Shown here in pieces: positions 7,169-15,285 of a stretch of DNA of 22,988 nucleotides. The stretch lies in assembly GCA_021156265.1 (NCBI GenBank), contig JAJNBR010000009.1, forward strand, positions 1-22,988, in the 5' to 3' direction. The notes beneath the pieces are model-generated. The model was given only the letters and a program-made list of their open reading frames with translations, was not told the origin of the DNA and did no database searches. Each line of letters opens with the position of its first letter. The first letter of the stretch is position 1. The stretch is from Flavipsychrobacter sp. (GTDB taxonomy: Bacteria; Bacteroidota; Bacteroidia; Chitinophagales; Chitinophagaceae). Both the position numbers and the translations under genes were made by a program.

Positions 7169-8527
7169 TTGGACACACACACAAATAAGCGACTGGTGGT
7201 TCTTGGTGCTGCGGAAAGCGGCATCGGCGCTGCGCTGCTGGGTAAACAGCAGGGTTGGGATGTGTTTGTGAGCGATGGCGGCAGCATTAAAGAGCAGTAT
7301 AAAAACACACTGCAGGATGCAGGGATCGCATTTGAAGAGGGCGGACATACGCAGGGCAAAGTGCTGAATGCAAATTGTCTCGTAAAAAGTCCCGGCATTC
7401 CCGAGAAAGCGGAAATCATGAAACAGGTGCGTGCAGCGGGTATTGAAGTGTGCAGCGAGATAGAATTTGGATACAGGTATAAAGGCGATAGCAAGATAAT
7501 AGCTATTACAGGCAGCAATGGTAAGAGCACTACTACAAAGCTTACTCACCACCTGCTGAAAGATGCAGGGTATGATGCCGCGCTGGTGGGTAATATTGGT
7601 TACAGCTTCGCGAGGCAGATTGCAGAAAAACCGCACGAGTGGTACGTGATGGAGATCAGCAGCTTTCAGCTGGATGATATTCACCTGTTCAGGCCGGATG
7701 TTGCGGTGTTGTTAAACATTACCCCAGATCATTTGGACAGGTATGATTACAAGTTTGAAAACTATATAGCATCCAAGTTCCGAATCGCCGAAAACCAACA
7801 AGCGGAAGACTATTTCATAATAAATAAAGACGACCAGGTAATTACTAACTATCTCTCAACCCATTCTTTTAATTCACACCCAATCAATTTTACGATGAGC
7901 GAACAACTACAAGCGAACGAGGGCGGATACATCAGCGGAACTGACATGCATATACAGTTTGGCGGCGAAGATCTGAATATGTCTATTCACGACCTGGCAT
8001 TAAAAGGAAAGCACAATCAATCTAATAGCATGGCAGCCGGCATTTCTGCACGTATCGCAGGTATCAGGAAGGAAAAAATCAGGGAAAGTTTTAGTTCGTT
8101 CGAAGGCCTGGAGCACAGGCTCGAGTTTGTAGCAACTGTTCGCGGGGTAGATTTTATCAATGACAGCAAAGCAACTAATGTGAATTCGGTATGGTTTGCG
8201 CTGGAAAGCATGACCAAGCCGACAATACTGATACTAGGTGGACAGGATAAAGGAAATGATTACAATGAGATCATGGAACTGGTGGAAGAGAAAGTAAAGG
8301 CTATTGTGTGTATGGGTATTGACAATGCGCCGATACATGCAGCGTTTAGCGAAAAGATTCGCACGATAGTAGATACGAAGAGCGCGATGGAAGCCGTGCA
8401 GGCAGCCTATGCGCTGGCCGAAAAAGGTGATGCCGTGTTGCTGTCGCCTGCATGCGCCAGCTTCGACCTCTTCAAAAATTACGAAGACAGGGGCGCGCAG
8501 TTTAAGGATGCCGTGCACCAGCTATAA
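7169..8527 (+). CDS. murD: UDP-MurNAc-L-alanine:D-glutamate ligase MurD
   Basis: MurD is a cytoplasmic ATP-dependent ligase that adds D-glutamate to UDP-MurNAc-L-Ala. Translation from the TTG at 7169 gives 452 residues beginning MDTHTNKRLVVLGAAESGIG. The nucleotide-binding start RLVVLGAAESG is the family N-terminus and no ATG lies close by, so a TTG start is the best explanation. The ATP loop is ITGSNGKSTT at about 113-122. Other family signatures are VMEISSFQLDD, LNITPDHLDRY, GLEHRLEFV, FINDSKATNVNS, ILGGQDKGNDY and the C-terminal LLSPACASFDLFKNYEDRG. The gap to mraY is 3 bases and the gap to ftsW is 24 bases. Confidence 0.97.
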   Translation: MDTHTNKRLVVLGAAESGIGAALLGKQQGWDVFVSDGGSIKEQYKNTLQDAGIAFEEGGHTQGKVLNANCLVKSPGIPEKAEIMKQVRAAGIEVCSEIEFGYRYKGDSKIIAITGSNGKSTTTKLTHHLLKDAGYDAALVGNIGYSFARQIAEKPHEWYVMEISSFQLDDIHLFRPDVAVLLNITPDHLDRYDYKFENYIASKFRIAENQQAEDYFIINKDDQVITNYLSTHSFNSHPINFTMSEQLQANEGGYISGTDMHIQFGGEDLNMSIHDLALKGKHNQSNSMAAGISARIAGIRKEKIRESFSSFEGLEHRLEFVATVRGVDFINDSKATNVNSVWFALESMTKPTILILGGQDKGNDYNEIMELVEEKVKAIVCMGIDNAPIHAAFSEKIRTIVDTKSAMEAVQAAYALAEKGDAVLLSPACASFDLFKNYEDRGAQFKDAVHQL

Positions 8528-8551
8528 TAAAACTAATAATAAGCGCCGGAG

Positions 8552-9802
8552 ATGCAGAAGATATTTCAAAAGACGAAAGGAGACCAGGTGATCTGGGCGG
8601 TGGTATTTATACTATCGTTCATCAGCCTGCTGGCTGTATACAGCTCTACCGGTACGCTTGCCTATCGCATGGATAAGAATGCGAGCTATTATTTAGTAAA
8701 ACAACTCCTGGTGCTTGGCCTTGGTCTCATGATCATCTACTGGGTGCACAAAGTGAACTATACCAAGTTTGCAAAGCTGGCTGTGCTGCTCTATATGATC
8801 AGCCTGCCGCTGCTGGTGTATACTCTGTTCTTCGGTGCCAAGATCAACGAAGGTTCGCGCTGGATCAAGTTGCCTGTTATCAATCTTACTTTCCAAAGCT
8901 CGGATCTTGCCAAGCTTGCATTGTTTATGTTCCTGGCGCGCCTGCTGAGTATGAAGCAAGGTGTGATCAAAGATTTTAAGAAAGGGTTCATCCCGGTGCT
9001 GGTGCCTGTAGGGTTGACCTGCATGCTTATCGCTCCGGCCAACCTGTCGACAGCGATGATGCTGGGCTTTACCTGCTGTATCCTGTTCTTTATAGGAAGG
9101 GTTGACGTAAAACACATTGCCTTACTGGCCTTTGCGGGTTTGATAGGCGTGATACTCCTCTTCGCGGTATCGAAGGCAACAGGTTTCGGTCGCGCAGATA
9201 CCTGGGAAAAGCGCATTGAAGATTTTATAGGCAGCAGCGAAAACGGAGTAGAAAAAGAAGATGTCTACCAGGTGTTGCAGGCAAAGATCGCCATTGCTAA
9301 TGGTGGGATAACAGGAAGAGGTCCCGGTAACAGTTTACAACGCAACTATCTGCCGGAAGCCTATTCAGACTTCATCTTTTCGAGCATCATCGAAGAATAC
9401 GGATTAATAGGCGCTTCGGTGCTGGTTTTTCTGTACTTACTGTTATTGTGGCGAAGCATTTTGATATTCAGGAGATGCCCATATGCTTTCGGCGCTTTCC
9501 TGGCAGTGGGGTTGAGTATTACACTGGTGTTCCAGGCTATGCTCAACATGGCGGTGAACGTGCACCTTGTGCCTGTTACAGGTCTCACGCTGCCGTTGGT
9601 GAGCATGGGTGGTTCGTCTATATGGTTTACCAGCATCGCTATCGGTGTGGTGCTTAGTGTAAGCCGGTATGTAGACGAGAATGAAGGCAAGCGAAAAGCG
9701 GAAAAAGCATTAGCAGGCGAAGCGGAAGAAACAGAAGAAGGCGAAGCGGAAGCTGAAGTTGTAAAACCAAAAACAAGAAAACCGAAAGTAGCTGTATCGT
9801 AA
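8552..9802 (+). CDS. ftsW: Septal peptidoglycan polymerase FtsW (SEDS family)
   Basis: FtsW is a multi-spanning SEDS glycosyltransferase that polymerises lipid II at the septum together with FtsI. The 416 residues include about ten hydrophobic segments. The family motif around GRGPGNSLQRNYLPEAYSDF (residues 255-274) carries the aspartate equivalent to the proposed catalytic residue, here D273, followed by IIEEYGLIG. PVTGLTLPLVSMGGSSIWFT at 341-360 is also characteristic. The motif PANLSTA at 162-168 has Asn where many proteobacterial homologues have Asp. A cytoplasmic tail from about 377 onward is first Glu/Ala-rich and then Lys-rich (KPKTRKPKVAVS), and is predicted to be disordered. The ATG at 8552 follows murD by 24 bases, and murG starts one base after the stop. 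Confidence 0.95.
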   Translation: MQKIFQKTKGDQVIWAVVFILSFISLLAVYSSTGTLAYRMDKNASYYLVKQLLVLGLGLMIIYWVHKVNYTKFAKLAVLLYMISLPLLVYTLFFGAKINEGSRWIKLPVINLTFQSSDLAKLALFMFLARLLSMKQGVIKDFKKGFIPVLVPVGLTCMLIAPANLSTAMMLGFTCCILFFIGRVDVKHIALLAFAGLIGVILLFAVSKATGFGRADTWEKRIEDFIGSSENGVEKEDVYQVLQAKIAIANGGITGRGPGNSLQRNYLPEAYSDFIFSSIIEEYGLIGASVLVFLYLLLLWRSILIFRRCPYAFGAFLAVGLSITLVFQAMLNMAVNVHLVPVTGLTLPLVSMGGSSIWFTSIAIGVVLSVSRYVDENEGKRKAEKALAGEAEETEEGEAEAEVVKPKTRKPKVAVS

Positions 9803-9803
9803 T

Positions 9804-10901
9804 ATGAAAAAGATGCGCGTGATCATAGCAGGTGGTGGCACAGGCGGACATATATTCCCCGCCGTGGCTATAGCGCATGCATTACAGCGTTTGCAGCCCG
9901 ATACTGAGCTACTGTTTGTTGGCGCGTTGGGCAAGATGGAGATGGAGAAAGTGCCACAGGAAGGTTTTAAAATAGTAGGACTGGACATAGCGGGTTTTAA
10001 CAGGAGCAATATGCTGAAGAACCTGGCGCTTCCGTTCAAGATATTAAAGAGTCATTTGAAAGCTAAGAGTATCATAAAAGAATTCAAGCCGAATGCGGTA
10101 GTGGGTGTTGGCGGTTTTGCCAGCTTCCCGGTGCTGAATGCTGCACAGTCGATGGGTATACCCACACTGGTGCAGGAGCAGAATTCTTATGCCGGTAAGA
10201 GCAATAAAATACTGGGTAAAAAAGCCAGGGCTGTTTGTGTGGCCTATGAGCATATGGAAAAATTCTTCCCGGCGGATAAATTGATACTAACCGGCAACCC
10301 GGTAAGGAAAAATATTTCGGGATCAACAGTGAGCAAGAGTGAAGCGCAGGCGTTCTTCGGATTGAATCCGAACCGTAAAACAATATTGATCGTCGGGGGC
10401 AGCTTGGGTGCTAAGTCGATAAATGAAGCGATAGATGCGGGGCTGGCCGAGCTGACGAAAGAAAATGTGCAACTGGTATGGCAGACAGGCAAGCCTTATT
10501 TCGAGGCCGCGCAAAAAGCAGCTGCGCCTTATGGTGATAAAATAAAGGTGTTTGAATTCATCCGTGAAATGGATAAGGCCTATGCGGCGGCGGATATGAT
10601 CGTATCACGTGCGGGGGCGCTGGCCATAGCCGAAATGTGCATTGCAGCAAAGCCCGTGATCTTCGTGCCATATCCTTATGCAGCTGAGGACCATCAAACA
10701 AGCAACGCTATGGCGCTGGTAGAACACAATGCGGCACAGATGGTGAAGGATAATGAAACGAAGACCGAGCTGGTAAAAAAAATAAAAAATCTGCTGCACA
10801 ATGCATCGGTGCAGGAGATCATGAAGGAGAGTTTGAAGAAGATGGCGATAAAAGATGCAGACGAAAGGATAGCAGCAAAAATCATTGAAATAGCAGCCTA
10901 A
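9804..10901 (+). CDS. murG: UDP-GlcNAc transferase MurG (lipid II synthesis)
   Basis: MurG is a GT28-family glycosyltransferase on the inner face of the cytoplasmic membrane that adds GlcNAc to lipid I to give lipid II. The protein is 365 residues, the usual length. The N-terminal GGGTGGHIFPA motif is at residues 10-20. The region NAVVGVGGFASFPVLNAAQ and the stretch PTLVQEQNSYAGKSNK are typical of the acceptor domain. The C-terminal nucleotide-sugar site contains ILIVGGSLGAKSINEA, VSRAGALAIAEM and VPYPYAAEDHQTSNA. It starts one base after ftsW, and its stop is one base before the murC ATG, consistent with a single transcript. No anomaly was seen. Confidence 0.98.
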   Translation: MKKMRVIIAGGGTGGHIFPAVAIAHALQRLQPDTELLFVGALGKMEMEKVPQEGFKIVGLDIAGFNRSNMLKNLALPFKILKSHLKAKSIIKEFKPNAVVGVGGFASFPVLNAAQSMGIPTLVQEQNSYAGKSNKILGKKARAVCVAYEHMEKFFPADKLILTGNPVRKNISGSTVSKSEAQAFFGLNPNRKTILIVGGSLGAKSINEAIDAGLAELTKENVQLVWQTGKPYFEAAQKAAAPYGDKIKVFEFIREMDKAYAAADMIVSRAGALAIAEMCIAAKPVIFVPYPYAAEDHQTSNAMALVEHNAAQMVKDNETKTELVKKIKNLLHNASVQEIMKESLKKMAIKDADERIAAKIIEIAA

Positions 10902-10902
10902 C

Positions 10903-12261
10903 ATGAATGTGCAGGAATTGAAACGGGTTTATTTTATTGGTATCGGTGGAATCGGTATGAGTGCGTTGGCGCGCTTCTTCCGCGAACGTGGTGCTGTGGT
11001 AAAGGGTTACGACCGTACGGAAACCGAGCTGACGAGAAAGCTGGCTGAAGAAGGTATGGAGATACACTATGTCGATGACGTGAACCTGTTAGACAAAGAC
11101 GCTGAGTTGGTAGTATATACGCCTGCTATCCCGAAAGATCATAAAGAATTTAACTGGTATAAGGACAACGAATACTCGGTATATAAGCGCAGCGATGTGT
11201 TGCAGTGGATATCGGAAAATATGTTTGCAGTGACTGTTGGCGGCACCCATGGCAAAACAACGATCTCGACCATGACGGCTTACCTGCTGCGCGAAACAGG
11301 GTATGGCTGCAATGCCTTCCTAGGCGGCGTGTCCGTTAATTACGAAAAAAATTACTGGAGTAGCGAGACCCCGACAGCTGTGATCGAAGCAGATGAGTAT
11401 GATCGTAGCTTCCTGAAGCTGCGGCCTGACATAGCGGTGCTGACAGCGATGGATGCTGACCACCTGGATATTTACGGTACTGTTGATGAGCTGGAAAAGG
11501 CTTTTATCCAGTACACTGAAAATATCAAGAGCGGTGGCACATTGTTGGTGAAACATGGATTAGAAAAAGCGCATGCTTTGAAAGCGCCTGATACTATCAC
11601 CTACAGCCTGCAAAACGATGCAGCGGATGTATATGCAGCCAACATAGTTCAGAAAGAAGGCGGATACATTTACGATGTTATTGGTCAGGACTGGAGGATA
11701 GAAAGGGTTCGTCTGCCGATAGGCGGTATGCATAACGTAGAAAACTCAGTTGCCGCAATTGCGGTAACTCAGCTGCTGGAAATAGATCCTGAAAAAGTAA
11801 AGACCGCACTGGCGGGCTTCAAAGGCATCAAACGCAGGTTCGAATACATAATAAAGAATGATAAGCTGGTGTACATAGATGACTATGCGCACCATCCTGA
11901 AGAGCTGGCTGCACTTATTGCCAGCGCTAAGAGGTTGTTCCCCGGTCGTAAATGCGTGATCGCATTTCAGCCGCATCTGTTCAGTCGCACGCGCGACCTG
12001 GCAGATGGGTTTGCGCATAGCCTGGATATGGCCGATGAAGTGATACTGCTGGACATTTACCCTGCGCGTGAGCTGCCTATGGAAGGCGTGACCTCGCAGA
12101 TGATAGCAGACCGGATGGGCAATCCGAACCACACAATACTGTCGAAAGAAGGATTGCTGAAATATGCAGAGACGGCACCTCTGAGCTTGTTCATTACAGC
12201 TGGTGCAGGAGATATAGATAAGCTGGTAGACCCTATCAAACAGATACTGGAAAGTAAATGA
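10903..12261 (+). CDS. murC: UDP-N-acetylmuramate:L-alanine ligase MurC
   Basis: MurC is a cytoplasmic ATP-dependent ligase that attaches the first amino acid, L-alanine, to UDP-MurNAc. The protein is 452 residues. The N-terminal dinucleotide-fold motif FIGIGGIGMSALA is at 11-23. The ATP loop VGGTHGKTT is at 112-120. EADEYDRSFLKL and AMDADHLDIYG belong to the central domain. DYAHHP at 327-332 is the hallmark motif of MurC and distinguishes it from MurD and MurE. FQPHLFSRT and the C-terminal ITAGAGDID complete the pattern. Its last 4 bases overlap the ftsQ start (ATGA). In E. coli ddlB lies between murC and ftsQ, but it is absent here. Confidence 0.98.
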   Translation: MNVQELKRVYFIGIGGIGMSALARFFRERGAVVKGYDRTETELTRKLAEEGMEIHYVDDVNLLDKDAELVVYTPAIPKDHKEFNWYKDNEYSVYKRSDVLQWISENMFAVTVGGTHGKTTISTMTAYLLRETGYGCNAFLGGVSVNYEKNYWSSETPTAVIEADEYDRSFLKLRPDIAVLTAMDADHLDIYGTVDELEKAFIQYTENIKSGGTLLVKHGLEKAHALKAPDTITYSLQNDAADVYAANIVQKEGGYIYDVIGQDWRIERVRLPIGGMHNVENSVAAIAVTQLLEIDPEKVKTALAGFKGIKRRFEYIIKNDKLVYIDDYAHHPEELAALIASAKRLFPGRKCVIAFQPHLFSRTRDLADGFAHSLDMADEVILLDIYPARELPMEGVTSQMIADRMGNPNHTILSKEGLLKYAETAPLSLFITAGAGDIDKLVDPIKQILESK

Positions 12262-13784
12262 GCGTAAAGCGTAAAATATCGATCCGCAAAATATTGCAGC
12301 TGTTTGTTACCCTGGTGGTGACAGCCGGCAGCGTCATGGCCATTCTGAGCGCTTCTTCAGTACAAAAGCAGAAGAAAGTGAAGGGTATCGATATACGTAT
12401 TAAGAACAGCCAGTATCACTTCATAGACCGTGAGCAGGTAATGGAAATGCTGCAGCAAGAGCGGAACATGGACTTGGCGAACATAAAGCTGAACAAGATA
12501 AATGTGCACCAGCTGGAAAGCGTGCTGGATGCTAACCCATGGGTGGCTGACGCGCAAGTGTACGTGGATGCACAACAGAAGCTGCATGTGTGGATAACTC
12601 AGCGTGTTCCGGTAGCCAGATTGTTTGAACAAAACGGCAATAGTTATTATCTTGACCAAACTCTAAAGGCAATGCCTTTATCCAGCAAATACAGCCACTA
12701 TACCACGGTGGTGACGAATGTTCCGGTGTTAAAAGATGATAGCCTTAGCAATGTGTTGAAGGCCCAGCTGGTGTCTCTCGTAAAATTCATAGATAAAGAC
12801 AGTTTCTGGAATGCGCAGGTATCGCAGGTCATCATGACCGACGATAAGAAATTTGAGTTGGTACCTGTATTGGGCAACCACCGAATTTTGTTTGGTGATA
12901 CCACGCTGATGGATGATAAATTCAGCAACCTCTTCTCGTTCTATAAAAAAGTGCTCAACAGGATAGGCTGGGATAAATACGAAACATTGGATGTGCGCTA
13001 TGCGGGACAGGTAGTCGCGTCTCCTGCTTTGGAATGGAAGAAACCCGCTGATAAGATGATGAGCAATATGGATTGGGTGAAGAGCATCATCGGCAACGAG
13101 GAGAAACCAGCAGAATCGGATACGACCGATATCGTTATCACTAACACTATTGTGAATGTAGCTGCTAATACCGCAATACCGGCGAAAGCTGCGGCGGTTG
13201 CTACAATTGCACCGGTAGTACAACAGGCAAAAATAGTTACAGCTGCACCTGCAAAACCAGTGGTTCAACCTGCGAAGGCTGTTCCTGTGATGCAGCAGGC
13301 AAAAGCAGTCGTGGCTAAAGCGCCAGTAAAACCGGTTGCTGCGCCACCGGTAAAGGCGCAGCCGGTAGTTAAAACCATTCCTGTAGCGCAGACTGCGAAA
13401 ACAGTTGCGAAAATACCTGCGAAGCCTGCTGCTCAACCAGCGAAAACGCTCGTTGCTGCAAAAGCTACTCCTGCGAAACAGCAGGTAGAAACTGTGGCTA
13501 AAGTTCCGGTAAAGCCGGCGGCACAATCGACAAAGCTCCCTCCTGTTGCAAAAGCGACGCCAGCAAAGAAGGACACAAAAACAGCTATTAAAGCCACCGA
13601 TCATAAAGTGGCTTCAAAGAATACGGACCTAAAGAAACCAGATACGAAACCAACGCCGCAAGTAACCGTGAAACCAGTTGCTAAAGCTGCGGAAACACCT
13701 AAGCCCGATAAGAGAGAGAAAGAAAAAAACAAAGAGAAACAAACAAATGAGAAGTCGCCTAAGTATATATACCAGGGTAACTAA
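12258..13784 (+). CDS. ftsQ: Cell division protein FtsQ with a long repetitive Ala/Lys/Pro/Val C-terminal tail
   Basis: FtsQ is a bitopic division protein that scaffolds FtsL/FtsB and the FtsWI synthase in the periplasm. Residues 1-13 are basic, and a membrane segment lies at about 14-34. The POTRA-like part begins with GIDIRIKNSQYHFIDREQV and contains LESVLDANPWVADAQVYVD (86-104), which matches FtsQ/DivIB. The beta domain runs to about residue 262 (YAGQVVASPALEW). From about 283 to 508 the protein is low-complexity, dominated by Ala, Lys, Pro, Val and Gln with VAKxPxKP repeats. It turns very basic at 480-500 and ends in KSPKYIYQGN. Family members I know of are roughly 240-300 residues, so this is an extension of more than 200 residues. 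The frame is open with no break, so it is not an assembly of two genes. The start overlaps murC by 4 bases. Confidence 0.9.
   Translation: MSVKRKISIRKILQLFVTLVVTAGSVMAILSASSVQKQKKVKGIDIRIKNSQYHFIDREQVMEMLQQERNMDLANIKLNKINVHQLESVLDANPWVADAQVYVDAQQKLHVWITQRVPVARLFEQNGNSYYLDQTLKAMPLSSKYSHYTTVVTNVPVLKDDSLSNVLKAQLVSLVKFIDKDSFWNAQVSQVIMTDDKKFELVPVLGNHRILFGDTTLMDDKFSNLFSFYKKVLNRIGWDKYETLDVRYAGQVVASPALEWKKPADKMMSNMDWVKSIIGNEEKPAESDTTDIVITNTIVNVAANTAIPAKAAAVATIAPVVQQAKIVTAAPAKPVVQPAKAVPVMQQAKAVVAKAPVKPVAAPPVKAQPVVKTIPVAQTAKTVAKIPAKPAAQPAKTLVAAKATPAKQQVETVAKVPVKPAAQSTKLPPVAKATPAKKDTKTAIKATDHKVASKNTDLKKPDTKPTPQVTVKPVAKAAETPKPDKREKEKNKEKQTNEKSPKYIYQGN
13311..13583 (+). repeat. In-frame ~30-codon tandem repeats in the ftsQ tail
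   Basis: Three tandem units encode FtsQ residues 352-382, 383-412 and 413-442, each starting VAKxPxKP. The second and third units are both exactly 30 residues, aligned without gaps, with 18 of 30 residues identical. The first is 31 residues and more diverged. Both later units contain AKATPAK near the end. Upstream residues 329-351 (APAKPVVQPAKAV and similar) look like further decayed copies. The pattern suggests growth by in-frame duplication. Confidence 0.75.
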
Positions 13785-13808
13785 TCAAGACTCAGTAAAA
13801 CGCGCAAT

Positions 13809-15224
13809 ATGAACACAAAAGAGCAACCCATCATTGTCGGCCTCGACATCGGAACCACCAAAGTGGTAGCGATAGCCGGGCGCAAGAATGAATTTGGTAA
13901 ACTGGAGATCCTTGGCTTCGGACGGGCGGAGTCGACGGGTGTGAACCACGGTGTGGTAATGAACATCGAACAATGCATCCGTTCTATCGAACAAGCGATA
14001 GACAAATGCATTCAGTCGAATCCTAACCTCGAGATCAAGGAGGTGTACGTCGGTATTGCAGGCCAGCACATCAAGAGCCTGCAAACAAGAGGCGACAGGG
14101 TGCGCTCACGTACCGACGAAGAGATCAATAAAGAAGACATTGACCTGCTGGTGCGCGACCAGTATAAAACATATATTCCTGCCGGCGACCAGATCATCGA
14201 TATTGTGCCGCAGGAGTTTACTGTGGACAATACAGCAAGTGTGTTGGATCCGATAGGGATGAGTGGTGTGAAGATCGGCGCGAACTTCCACATCATCACC
14301 GGCGACCGCAATGCGATACGCAATATCAAGCGTTGCGTAGACAAGTCTCAGCTTATTACCCGCGACCTGGTGCTGCAACCGCTGGCATCGGCCGCCGCAG
14401 TAATGAACGACGAAGACCTGGAAGCAGGTGTGGCTATAGTGGATATAGGTGGCGGTACTACAGATATGGCCGTGTTCTACGACGGTATCCTGAAACACAC
14501 TGCGGTAATACCTTACGCGGGTGTCAACATCACCAACGATATCCGTAATGGCCTTGGTGTGTTGCGTGCACAAGCTGAGCAAATGAAAGTGCAGTTTGGT
14601 ACGGCGCTGGCTGAAGAAGCCAATGCTAATGCCTACATCACTATACCGGGCTTGCGTGGTTTGCCGCCGAAAGAAATATCGGTGAAGAACCTAGCACACA
14701 TCATACAGGCTCGTATGCAGGAGATTCTTGACTATGTCGTGTATCACCTGAAACAAATAGATCTTGATAAACGTCTTTATGGCGGTATCATCCTGACAGG
14801 TGGTGGTGCGCAGCTGAAACACATCATCCAGCTGACGGAGTATGTGACCGGTCTTGGCGCACGTATCGGTCACCCGAATGAGCACCTGGCGGGTGGACAT
14901 ACAGAGTCGATGATGAACCCGATGTACTCAACCTGTATCGGTTTGATATTGCGTGGTTATCATGATTTCGAGAACGGGCGCATGCGCTTCATTGGTGAAG
15001 GTGGTAACTATATGCACCTGAACGAGGAGCAAATGAAGCCCGTGATTACTGAAATGAAAGCTGCGCAGACAGAAACTGAAGAAGAAGAAGTGGATACAGA
15101 AAATTCAGAAGCACTGCAAAACAAACAGGCTAAGCGCAATGAGAACCTGAAACGCCTCTTCGACGGACTGAAAGGAAAATTCATGAGCCTGTTTGAAGAA
15201 GTAGAAGACCAGGAAATAGAATAA
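13809..15224 (+). CDS. ftsA: Cell division protein FtsA (actin-like membrane tether of FtsZ)
   Basis: FtsA is an actin-fold ATPase that anchors FtsZ filaments to the membrane and recruits later division proteins. The protein is 471 residues. The phosphate-1 motif VGLDIGTTKVVAIAG is at 10-24. The second nucleotide motif IVDIGGGTTD is at 210-219. YVGIAGQHIKS and VKIGANFHIITGD fall in the FtsA-specific 1C domain region. LTGGGAQLKHI is the adenosine motif. After an acidic Glu/Thr-rich linker, residues 444-471 (starting NENLKRLFDGLKGKF) form a probable amphipathic membrane-targeting helix, although the last residues are acidic. A 24-base gap separates it from ftsQ. The ftsZ gene follows after 61 bases. 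Confidence 0.97.
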   Translation: MNTKEQPIIVGLDIGTTKVVAIAGRKNEFGKLEILGFGRAESTGVNHGVVMNIEQCIRSIEQAIDKCIQSNPNLEIKEVYVGIAGQHIKSLQTRGDRVRSRTDEEINKEDIDLLVRDQYKTYIPAGDQIIDIVPQEFTVDNTASVLDPIGMSGVKIGANFHIITGDRNAIRNIKRCVDKSQLITRDLVLQPLASAAAVMNDEDLEAGVAIVDIGGGTTDMAVFYDGILKHTAVIPYAGVNITNDIRNGLGVLRAQAEQMKVQFGTALAEEANANAYITIPGLRGLPPKEISVKNLAHIIQARMQEILDYVVYHLKQIDLDKRLYGGIILTGGGAQLKHIIQLTEYVTGLGARIGHPNEHLAGGHTESMMNPMYSTCIGLILRGYHDFENGRMRFIGEGGNYMHLNEEQMKPVITEMKAAQTETEEEEVDTENSEALQNKQAKRNENLKRLFDGLKGKFMSLFEEVEDQEIE

Positions 15225-15285
15225 CGATCCCATTAAATCAACATAACCACATTTAAATCTTTACTAACCCAACAAAATAACCGGT

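Noticed and set aside
12729..13604. 291-codon open frame on the minus strand opposite ftsQ
   Set aside because: Its composition (Arg, Phe, Cys, Ser, Tyr runs) is what the reverse complement of the Ala/Lys/Pro/Val repeat tail gives. No family motif is visible and ftsQ explains the region.
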